From positions 1 through 6,427 of the forward strand of contig DFHZ01000091.1 of the NCBI GenBank assembly GCA_002371985.1: a DNA stretch of 6,427 nt, in the 5' to 3' direction. This document shows positions 1 through 5,146 of the stretch, in pieces (within the stretch, counting starts at the first letter, position 1; each line of letters begins with the position of its first letter). The position numbers and the translations under genes were made by a program. The DNA comes from Ruminococcaceae bacterium UBA3710. Its GTDB lineage: Bacteria > Bacillota > Clostridia > Oscillospirales > Acutalibacteraceae. The notes beneath the pieces were generated by a model. That model made no database searches, was not told where the DNA came from, and was given only the letters and a program-made list of their open reading frames with translations.

Positions 1-417
1 CAGGGTACTATGAACATTCTTAACGCTCCAATCCATTATTTCGCAAAGTTCGTCCCAATAATCAACCTCTTCAAACGGAAGCATTTCAACAGGAGCCCCC
101 GTAATAATCATACCGTCGAACTTTTGATTTTTAATTTCATCAAATGTTTTATAAAAAGAGAGTAAATGCTCCTTGGAAACATTCTTTGAAATGTGCGTTT
201 TCGTCCTTATAAGGGTCAGTTCAATCTGCAACGGTGTATTACCCAAAATTCTTGAAATTTGCGTTTCGGTTTCAATCTTTTTAGGCATAAGATTAAGAAG
301 AACTATTTTAAGCGGTCTTATATCCTGAGTAATCGCCCTTTTTTCGGTCATCACAAAGATATTTTCATCTGCTAATGTTTTTACCGCCGGTAAATCGTTC
401 GGAATTTTTATAGGCAT
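1..417 (-). CDS. metA: Homoserine O-acyltransferase MetA (probably O-acetyltransferase), C-terminal part cut by window edge
   Basis: The first 139 residues are visible; the family is usually about 300 residues, so over half lies beyond position 1. The protein activates homoserine by acylating its hydroxyl, the first committed step of methionine synthesis, in the cytoplasm. The N-terminus [12 protein letters not shown] and the block [14 protein letters not shown] (residues 40-53) are hallmarks of the MetA family. The loop TGAPVE (106-111) is followed by LPFEEVDYW. Residue 111 is Glu. In the characterised family Glu at this position favours acetyl-CoA and Gly (as in E. coli) favours succinyl-CoA, so I infer an acetyltransferase. 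The catalytic Cys, expected near residue 142, falls just outside the window. The ATG is preceded by AGAGG eight bases upstream. The gene starts 18 bases after the metY stop codon, so the two are almost certainly co-transcribed. Family assignment is sure; acyl specificity is inferred from one residue. Confidence 0.95.
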   Translation of the reverse strand, partial: MPIKIPNDLPAVKTLADENIFVMTEKRAITQDIRPLKIVLLNLMPKKIETETQISRILGNTPLQIELTLIRTKTHISKNVSKEHLLSFYKTFDEIKNQKFDGMIITGAPVEMLPFEEVDYWDELCEIMDWSVKNVHSTL

Positions 418-435
418 TTTTTATTCCTCTAACCT

Positions 436-1704
436 TTAAAATGCTTGTTCAATATCTGCAATAAGGTCGTCGGCATCTTCAAGACCTATCGACATTCTGA
501 TAAGGTCAGGTGATACTCCGCATTCTATGAGTTCCTTATCGCTTAATTGTCTATGAGTTGATGTTGCAGGGTGCAAACAGCAAGACCTTGCATCAGCGAC
601 ATGAGTTTCAATAGCAATAAGTTTAAGCGATTTCATAAACTTAAGTGCGGCTTCTCTACCGCCGACAATACCGAAACTTACAACTCCGCAGGTGCCGTCT
701 TTCAGATACTTATTAACCAAATCTTTATCCTTTGAACTTTCAAGTCCGGGATAATTAACCCATGCAACATTCTTGTTGCTTTCAAGGAATTTTGCCACTG
801 CCAAAGCATTTTCACAATGTCTCTTCATTCTTACATGCAGACTTTCAAGACCTAAATTAAGCAAAAATGCATTCATTGGAGCCGGTGTAACACCGAGGTC
901 TCTCATTAACTGAACTACAGCCTTCGTAATATAAGCACCTTCTATACCGAAACTTTCGGTATAGGTCAAGCCGTGGTAACTCTCGTCAGGAGTGCAAAGT
1001 CCCGGATACTTATCGGCATACTTTGTCCAATCAAATTTACCGCTGTCTACAATAGCACCGCCTACGGCACTTCCGTGTCCGTCCATATACTTTGTAGTTG
1101 CATGTGTTACTATATCGGCGCCCCACTCAAACGGTCTGCAATTTACAGGTGTCGGGAAGGTATTGTCAATAACAAGCGGAATACCGTGTTCATGAGCAAC
1201 CTCGCTGAACTTTTCAATATCCAAAACATCTAATGACGGATTTGAGATAGTTTCTCCGAAAAGCAGTTTTGTATTAGGTTTGAATGCCGCAGAAAGTTCT
1301 TCTTTTGTGGCTCTCGGCGATACGAATGTAACATCTATTCCCATTCTTTTAAGTGTTACGGCAAAAAGGTTGAATGTTCCGCCGTAAATTGCCGAGGAAG
1401 AAACTAAATGGTCTCCGCAACTGCAAATATTAAATACTGCCAAAAAGTTTGCCGCCATTCCGGAAGAGGTAAGCATTGCTGCCGTTCCGCCTTCCATTTC
1501 GCAAATCTTTTTTGCAACATAGTCTGAAGTAGGGTTAGCAAGTCTTGTATAAAAATATCCGCTTTCCTCTAAATCAAACAATTTTCCCATATCTTCACTT
1601 GTGTTATACTTAAAAGTTGTACTTTGAATGATCGGGATTTGCCTTGGCTCTCCATTTTCAGGCGTATATCCGCCCTGAACACATTTAGTTCCTATTTTTC
1701 TCAT
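436..1704 (-). CDS. metY: O-acetylhomoserine sulfhydrylase (PLP-dependent)
   Basis: A 422-residue enzyme of the Cys/Met-metabolism PLP family (fold type I), a usual length for O-acetylhomoserine aminocarboxypropyltransferases. It replaces the acetyl group of O-acetylhomoserine with sulfide to give homocysteine. From the ATG at 1704, the visible landmarks are YFYTRLANPT (residues 50-59, Tyr and Arg contacting the cofactor phosphate across the dimer), SSGMAA (80-85, phosphate loop), DNTF (180-183, Asp that pairs with the pyridine nitrogen), ATTKYMDGHG with the Schiff-base Lys at 205, and RMSIGLED near the C-terminus, whose Arg should bind the substrate carboxylate. The length and the KYMDGHG context fit MetY better than cystathionine gamma-synthase or beta-lyase, which are about 380-400 residues. 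An in-frame TTG at 1719 lies inside the Shine-Dalgarno sequence and is not the start. metA follows 18 bases downstream, which supports the acetylhomoserine pathway. A promoter lies 47 bases upstream. Confidence 0.95.
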   Translation of the reverse strand: MRKIGTKCVQGGYTPENGEPRQIPIIQSTTFKYNTSEDMGKLFDLEESGYFYTRLANPTSDYVAKKICEMEGGTAAMLTSSGMAANFLAVFNICSCGDHLVSSSAIYGGTFNLFAVTLKRMGIDVTFVSPRATKEELSAAFKPNTKLLFGETISNPSLDVLDIEKFSEVAHEHGIPLVIDNTFPTPVNCRPFEWGADIVTHATTKYMDGHGSAVGGAIVDSGKFDWTKYADKYPGLCTPDESYHGLTYTESFGIEGAYITKAVVQLMRDLGVTPAPMNAFLLNLGLESLHVRMKRHCENALAVAKFLESNKNVAWVNYPGLESSKDKDLVNKYLKDGTCGVVSFGIVGGREAALKFMKSLKLIAIETHVADARSCCLHPATSTHRQLSDKELIECGVSPDLIRMSIGLEDADDLIADIEQAF

Positions 1705-1712
1705 ATTACATT

Positions 1713-1717
1713 CCTCC
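1713..1717 (-). promoter_or_regulatory. Ribosome binding site of metY
   Basis: GGAGG on the minus strand sits eight bases before the ATG at 1702-1704. It fixes the start there, since the longer reading frame would begin at a TTG that overlaps this site. Confidence 0.85.
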
Positions 1718-1750
1718 AAATCGAATATAAATCACTCCAATTAAAAACAT

Positions 1751-1779
1751 ATTTTAACACATATTATCAATTTAGTCAA
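1751..1779 (-). promoter_or_regulatory. Sigma-A promoter of the metY-metA operon
   Basis: On the minus strand TTGACT (1774-1779) and TAAAAT (1751-1756) are separated by exactly 17 bases, each one mismatch from the vegetative consensus. Transcription would begin near 1744, giving a leader of about 40 bases. The -35 box begins two bases after the sigG stop codon. The leader is too short to hold a SAM riboswitch or a T-box. Confidence 0.8.
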
Positions 1780-1780
1780 A

Positions 1781-2545
1781 CTAACTTTTAATTTTTTCTA
1801 TTGCCATTTTTTCAAGACGGGATACCTGTGCCTGAGATATGCCGATTTCGTTTGAAACCTCCATTTGAGTTTTGCCGTACATAAACCGAAGAGATAAAAT
1901 ATGCTTTTCCCTTGACGAAAGGTGAGAAATTGCATCCCTTATAGCAATTTCGCAAAGCCAATTTTTATCGTCATTTTTATCGCCGACCTGGTCTAAAATA
2001 TAAACCGCATCGCCATTATCGGAATATGCAGGTTCATACAAAGAAACAGGGTCTACTATACTTTCAAGTGCAACAACAATATCTTCCCTTTTGGCTTCAA
2101 GTTCTTCGGCAATTTCCGAAACGGTAGGTTCTCTTTGGGTTTTGGCTATTATTCTCTCTTTTGCCTGCATAGCCTTATATGCAGTATCCTTAATAGTACG
2201 GCTTACCTTAACCGAATTGTTATCCCTTAAATACCGCCTTATTTCACCTATAATCATCGGCACGGCATAGGTGCTGAACTTTACATTTTGTGTAACATCG
2301 AAATTGTCTATCGACTTTATAAGTCCAATACAGCCGACCTGAAACAAATCGTCGGGGCTCTCTCCCCTGCCTAAAAAACGCTGAACTACACTTAAAACAA
2401 GCCTTAAATTACCGTTAATAAGTTCGCTACGGGCACTTTCGTCCCCTGCTTTTACCCTCCTTATAAGTTCCTCTTTTGCCTTTTCTTTGAGAACCGGCAG
2501 TTTTGAAGTATCCATTCCGCAAACATTTACTTTTCCGATATACAT
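1781..2545 (-). CDS. sigG: RNA polymerase sporulation sigma factor SigG (forespore)
   Basis: This is a 254-residue sigma-70 family protein (B. subtilis SigG has 260) that directs late forespore gene expression after engulfment. The N-terminal signature CGMDTSKLPVLK (9-20) separates SigG from the close paralogue SigF. Region 2 includes DDLFQVGCIGL (65-75, core binding) and KFSTYAVPMIIGEIRRYLRD (89-108, -10 recognition). Region 3 follows at about 113-190. Region 4 carries the helix-turn-helix TQMEVSNEIGISQAQVSRLE (226-245). Asn44 in INGN matches the SigG Asn that, as I recall, is recognised by the anti-sigma factor CsfB/Gin; SigF has Glu there. The frame stays open for 34 more codons to an ATG at 2647, but that ATG lacks a ribosome site and homology begins at MYIGKVNVCG, so I start at 2545. 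In B. subtilis the gene follows spoIIGA-sigE, whereas here a transporter diverges from it. I see no terminator after it. Confidence 0.96.
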   Translation of the reverse strand: MYIGKVNVCGMDTSKLPVLKEKAKEELIRRVKAGDESARSELINGNLRLVLSVVQRFLGRGESPDDLFQVGCIGLIKSIDNFDVTQNVKFSTYAVPMIIGEIRRYLRDNNSVKVSRTIKDTAYKAMQAKERIIAKTQREPTVSEIAEELEAKREDIVVALESIVDPVSLYEPAYSDNGDAVYILDQVGDKNDDKNWLCEIAIRDAISHLSSREKHILSLRFMYGKTQMEVSNEIGISQAQVSRLEKMAIEKIKS

Positions 2546-2556
2546 TAACTCTTCAA

Positions 2557-2561
2557 CCTCC
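2557..2561 (-). promoter_or_regulatory. Ribosome binding site of sigG
   Basis: GGAGG on the minus strand lies 11 bases before the ATG at 2543-2545, a slightly long spacing. It supports this start over the upstream ATG at 2647, which has no purine-rich site before it. Confidence 0.7.
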
Positions 2562-2576
2562 GAAAACCTTTTAATA

Positions 2577-2606
2577 AAGTATTCCCGAAATTTTAATTTC
2601 ATAAAC
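2577..2606 (-). promoter_or_regulatory. Candidate sigma-F promoter of sigG
   Basis: On the minus strand GGGAATACTT (2577-2586) matches the published sigma-F -10 pattern GGnRAYAMTW at every position. Fifteen bases upstream lies GTTTA (2602-2606), which fits the loose sigma-F -35 pattern GywTA. Transcription would start near 2570, just ahead of the sigG ribosome site and inside the 34-codon in-frame extension, so that extension would not be translated. Sigma-F transcription of sigG is established in B. subtilis. The assignment here rests on motif match and context only. Confidence 0.55.
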
Positions 2607-2659
2607 GAGGTTAGACTAAAATGTTTTTGATTTTTAATTAAAAACATTAAATGCTTTAG

Positions 2660-2688
2660 TAGACTTTTTTTATCAAAAGTGTTATAAT
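2660..2688 (+). promoter_or_regulatory. Sigma-A promoter with extended -10 for the transporter-ispE genes
   Basis: TAGACT (2660-2665) and a perfect TATAAT (2683-2688) are separated by 17 bases. TG one base before the -10 (2680-2681) makes it an extended -10 element. The start of transcription would be near 2695, about 24 bases before the transporter ATG. Confidence 0.8.
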
Positions 2689-2705
2689 TGTTTAGTTTTG
2701 AAAAT

Positions 2706-2710
2706 GGGGA
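2706..2710 (+). promoter_or_regulatory. Ribosome binding site of the EamA transporter
   Basis: GGGGA lies eight bases before the ATG at 2719. It selects that start over an in-frame TTG at 2698 and in-frame ATGs at 2704 and 2710, which have no site upstream. The TTG would also lie almost at the predicted transcription start. Confidence 0.7.
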
Positions 2711-2718
2711 TGCAGATT

Positions 2719-3630
2719 ATGAAAAAGCATTTGGGAGTTTTACTTATCTTTTTATCTGCCGTATTTTGGGGCACGGCAGGACTTTTTGTAGTAACTTTGA
2801 GCGAAAACTACGGTATAAGCCCTCTTGAAATTATTTTAGGCAGAGCGATAATGACAATAATTCTTTTGGGACTGTTTATGCTATTTTTTAACAGAAAACT
2901 GTTTGCCGTAAACTTAAAAGATTTATGGTTATTTGCATTGGTAGGAATTGTAAGTATTACATTTTTTAACTATTGCTATTACAACACGATGGCACTGCTC
3001 AATTTATCTGTTGCGGCGGTTTTAATGTATACGGCTCCTATTTTCGTAATGATTATTTCTCTGATTTTCTTAAACGAAAAACTGACACCGACAAAGGTTA
3101 TATGTTGTCTTTTGGCTTTTATCGGAGTCGCTCTCGTTTCCGGGATAATCGGAAACACCGGCAACTTTAACCTTAAAGGCTTAATATTCGGGCTTTTAAC
3201 GGGTTTCGGATATTCGCTGTACGGTATTTTAAGCAGTATACTTATTAAAAAAGGATACAGCCCATATACCATAAACTTTTATGCCTTTGTTTTTGTGGCA
3301 ATTTCCGTACTTATTCTGCTCTCAAAACAATTACCCACAACATATTCCCTGTACACCGTAAACTACAAGCCGATAATAGTTATAACCCTTATGGCACTTA
3401 TAAACACTGTTATTCCGTACATTGCGTATTCAACAGGTCTTAAAACCGTCCGTCCGACGGTTGCAATAATCATTGCGACCATTGAGCCTGTTGTTGCAAT
3501 GATTATTGATATTTTAAGAGGACATACCCCCGATGTTTTCGGATACATAGGCATAGTTATTATACTTTTCGCTGTTTTACTTCTTAATATAAAGGAGAGC
3601 AAGACGAATGATAGTAAAAGCGAATGCTAA
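2719..3630 (+). CDS. EamA-family (drug/metabolite transporter superfamily) membrane protein
   Basis: A 303-residue very hydrophobic protein with about ten predicted membrane helices, arranged as two EamA repeats (roughly residues 6-142 and 154-290). This is the normal size and layout for the family. Landmarks are FWGTAGLF in the first helix, the NEKLTP loop (119-124) closing the first repeat before helix 5, and the late block PTVAIIIATIEPVVAMIID (246-264) typical of the second repeat. The tail KESKTNDSKSEC is polar and probably cytoplasmic. EamA proteins move small metabolites, often exporting amino acids or related compounds, but the substrate cannot be read from the sequence and I give no gene symbol. 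The gene diverges from sigG, has its own vegetative promoter and overlaps ispE by 23 bases, so the two are probably co-transcribed and translationally coupled. No functional link to ispE is evident. Confidence 0.9.
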   Translation: MKKHLGVLLIFLSAVFWGTAGLFVVTLSENYGISPLEIILGRAIMTIILLGLFMLFFNRKLFAVNLKDLWLFALVGIVSITFFNYCYYNTMALLNLSVAAVLMYTAPIFVMIISLIFLNEKLTPTKVICCLLAFIGVALVSGIIGNTGNFNLKGLIFGLLTGFGYSLYGILSSILIKKGYSPYTINFYAFVFVAISVLILLSKQLPTTYSLYTVNYKPIIVITLMALINTVIPYIAYSTGLKTVRPTVAIIIATIEPVVAMIIDILRGHTPDVFGYIGIVIILFAVLLLNIKESKTNDSKSEC

Positions 3631-4447
3631 AATAAACCTGACACTTGATATTGTCGGAAAAAGGGACGACGGTTTTCACCTGTTAGACTCGGTTTTTCAG
3701 TCTGTTTCACTTTTTGATGAAATTGAAATTAAAGAAAGTGAAAATATTTCTGTTGCATTTTCAGATAGCCAAGTAGACGGAAAAACAAGTCTTGCAATGA
3801 AAGCGGCGAAGGCTTTTTTTGAGTATACGAAAATTAAAAGCGGTGCCGAAATATCCGTTAAAAGCAATATCCCCACCTGCTCGGGAATGGGCGGAGGAAG
3901 CAGCGACTGTGCCGGAGTTTTAGTAGGGTTAAACCGTTTATTCGGCACAAACTTAAGTCTTAACACACTTTGCAAAATAGGGGCTACTTTAGGTTCTGAT
4001 GTTCCGTTTTGTATCGTAGGTGCAACGGCGAGGGTCAGAGGTGTAGGCGAAATAGTTGAACCTCTCCCCGATATACAGAAATTAAATCTTTTAATAATTA
4101 AGCACAGCCAAAAAATATCGACTGCCGATATGTATAATAAAATTGACGGCAGACAGTTTATATCACCTAAAACCGAAAATATGGTAAAAGCAATAAAGAA
4201 TAACGACATATCGGGAATACTAAGTAATATTTCAAATGCCTTTTTAAGTGTTGCCGATATTAGTTTTGAAGAAAATTTATTAAAGGAATGTGGGGCTTTA
4301 AAGGTAGGACTTTCGGGAAGCGGACCGAGTGTATTCGGCATATTCCCCGATACTCATACTTCTGATACCGCATTTAAAACATTAAAAAATGCAGGTTATA
4401 CTGTATTTCTCGCTCAAACTTCCGAAAAAGGAATAATAATTGAATAA
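3608..4447 (+). CDS. ispE: 4-diphosphocytidyl-2-C-methyl-D-erythritol kinase (IspE)
   Basis: A 279-residue GHMP-family kinase, close to the E. coli length of 283. It phosphorylates the 2-hydroxyl of CDP-methylerythritol with ATP, the fourth step of the MEP route to isoprenoid precursors, in the cytoplasm. The N-terminal VKANAKINLTLDI carries the catalytic Lys (residue 8). The block RDDGFHLLDSVFQSV (19-33) contacts the cytidine substrate. The ATP loop is PTCSGMGGGSSDCAG (89-103), with Cys at two positions where other members usually have small residues. GSDVPFC (129-135) holds the catalytic Asp at 131, and LSGSGPSVFG (235-244) is the third GHMP motif. The start ATG lies inside the end of the transporter gene, with AAAGGAG ten bases upstream (3591-3597), suggesting translational coupling. 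A hairpin follows the stop codon and separates ispE from spoIIR. Confidence 0.95.
   Translation: MIVKANAKINLTLDIVGKRDDGFHLLDSVFQSVSLFDEIEIKESENISVAFSDSQVDGKTSLAMKAAKAFFEYTKIKSGAEISVKSNIPTCSGMGGGSSDCAGVLVGLNRLFGTNLSLNTLCKIGATLGSDVPFCIVGATARVRGVGEIVEPLPDIQKLNLLIIKHSQKISTADMYNKIDGRQFISPKTENMVKAIKNNDISGILSNISNAFLSVADISFEENLLKECGALKVGLSGSGPSVFGIFPDTHTSDTAFKTLKNAGYTVFLAQTSEKGIIIE
4372..4403 (+). promoter_or_regulatory. Weak candidate sigma-F promoter for spoIIR, inside ispE
   Basis: GGTTATACTG (4394-4403) fits the sigma-F -10 pattern GGnnAnAHTR. The best -35 match, ATTTA at 4372-4376, is 17 bases away rather than 14-15 and lacks the leading G. The site lies about 90 bases before spoIIR, within the 3' end of ispE. 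spoIIR is a sigma-F gene in B. subtilis, which is the main reason to list it. Confidence 0.25.
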
Positions 4448-4453
4448 AAACAG

Positions 4454-4487
4454 AAACCTTCGTCAAAAATCAACTTGACGGAGGTTT
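4454..4487 (+). promoter_or_regulatory. Hairpin between ispE and spoIIR that encloses the spoIIR ribosome binding site; possible weak terminator
   Basis: AAACCTTCGTCAA (4454-4466) pairs with TTGACGGAGGTTT (4475-4487) over 13 base pairs, 12 Watson-Crick and one G-U, around an 8-base loop. The 3' arm holds GGAGG (4480-4484), which is the spoIIR Shine-Dalgarno sequence seven bases before its ATG. The stem runs into a short T run (five T's, three of them paired) and then TATATG. Folding would therefore hide the ribosome site, and could also stop some transcription coming from ispE, though the T tract is short for an efficient terminator. Confidence 0.75.
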
Positions 4488-4491
4488 TTAT

Positions 4492-5100
4492 ATGACAAAA
4501 AAACAAATATTAAAAGATATGCAAACGGCAATACTTTTCGGTCTGATTTTCACTATTATTTTAAGCCTTTCAAGGTTTAATGCGTCTTGTGAAGATATGA
4601 GAGAAAACATTTTAAGAATTCATATAATCGCAAATTCGGACAGCAATACCGACCAGGCGGTAAAACTAAAAGTGAGAGATGCGTTACTCAAAGAATGCAG
4701 TGAATTATTTTTAAACTGTAATAGCCTTGAAATCGCAGAAGAAAAAGCAAAAGAAAATACAGATAATTTTAGGGATATTTCGGACCGTGTACTTAAAGAA
4801 AACGGCTTTTCGTATTTATCGAAAGCAAAAATCGGAAAGAGTTTTTTTGATACGAGAGAGTATAAAGATTTCACTCTTCCGGCAGGATACTATAATTCCC
4901 TTATAATCACATTAGGAAAAGGGGACGGCCACAACTGGTGGTGTGTAATATATCCAAGTGTTTGCATTGGAGGTTCAGGCGAAAAACTTGACAAAAGCAT
5001 ATCCAAAAAAAGTTCTCAAATTGCCGAAAACCCCAAAAAATATAAAATAAAATTCAAAGCAGTTGAGATATACGAAAAATTAAAGAAAGGCCGAAAATAA
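4492..5100 (+). CDS. spoIIR: Stage II sporulation protein R (SpoIIR)
   Basis: A 202-residue sporulation signalling protein. In B. subtilis it is made in the forespore under sigma-F and exported across the inner forespore membrane. In the intermembrane space it activates the protease SpoIIGA, which cleaves pro-sigma-E in the mother cell. A hydrophobic segment at about residues 12-28 serves as signal or anchor. The family core begins with LRIHIIANSDSNTDQAVKLK (41-60) and VRD. It ends with LPAGYYNSLIITLGKGDGHN (129-148), then WWCVIYPSVC (149-158), which holds the conserved Trp-Trp-Cys and Pro. The tail after about 165 is Lys-rich and poorly conserved. The ATG at 4492 is preceded by GGAGG at seven bases, inside a hairpin that also follows ispE. 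The gene is the last of the rightward cluster and is followed directly by a strong terminator. The pro-sigma-E and SpoIIGA genes are not in the window. Confidence 0.94.
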   Translation: MTKKQILKDMQTAILFGLIFTIILSLSRFNASCEDMRENILRIHIIANSDSNTDQAVKLKVRDALLKECSELFLNCNSLEIAEEKAKENTDNFRDISDRVLKENGFSYLSKAKIGKSFFDTREYKDFTLPAGYYNSLIITLGKGDGHNWWCVIYPSVCIGGSGEKLDKSISKKSSQIAENPKKYKIKFKAVEIYEKLKKGRK

Positions 5101-5106
5101 GGCATA

Positions 5107-5135
5107 AAAATCGGGCACGATTAGTGCCCGATTTT
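5107..5135. terminator. Bidirectional intrinsic terminator between spoIIR and the ABC transporter
   Basis: A perfect 12-bp stem, AAAATCGGGCAC (5107-5118) with GTGCCCGATTTT (5124-5135), closes on the 5-base loop GATTA. It is GC-rich near the loop and flanked by T's on the plus strand (TTTTATTAT) and by the complement of AAAAA on the other strand. It lies 6 bases after spoIIR and about 11 bases after the end of the convergent ABC gene, so it can serve both. Confidence 0.92.
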
Positions 5136-5146
5136 ATTATAAGATA

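Noticed and set aside
973..1233. Short plus-strand frames opposite metY
   Set aside because: They lie wholly within metY, lack ribosome sites and resemble nothing known.
1705..1719. Upstream in-frame TTG start for metY adding five residues
   Set aside because: The TTG overlaps the GGAGG ribosome site; the ATG at 1704 has ideal spacing and gives the usual family N-terminus.
2546..2647. A 34-residue N-terminal extension of SigG from an ATG at 2647
   Set aside because: No ribosome site precedes it, it has no resemblance to sigma factors, and the candidate sigma-F promoter lies inside it.
2647..2674. A sigma-G-like promoter (TGATA, 17 bases, CATTTAA, minus strand) that could give autoregulation of sigG
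   Set aside because: Both boxes carry mismatches at key positions in a very AT-rich stretch; too weak to list as a feature.
2979..3602. Two antisense open frames opposite the EamA transporter
   Set aside because: Their hydrophobic-looking translations follow from reading a membrane-protein gene backwards; no start signals were seen.
3697..4341. A 214-codon open frame antisense to ispE
   Set aside because: It is the reverse-strand shadow of a clearly conserved kinase gene, with no ribosome site or recognisable domain.
4429..4438. AGGAATAATA as a second sigma-F -10 candidate for spoIIR
   Set aside because: The leading G is missing and no acceptable -35 lies at the correct distance.
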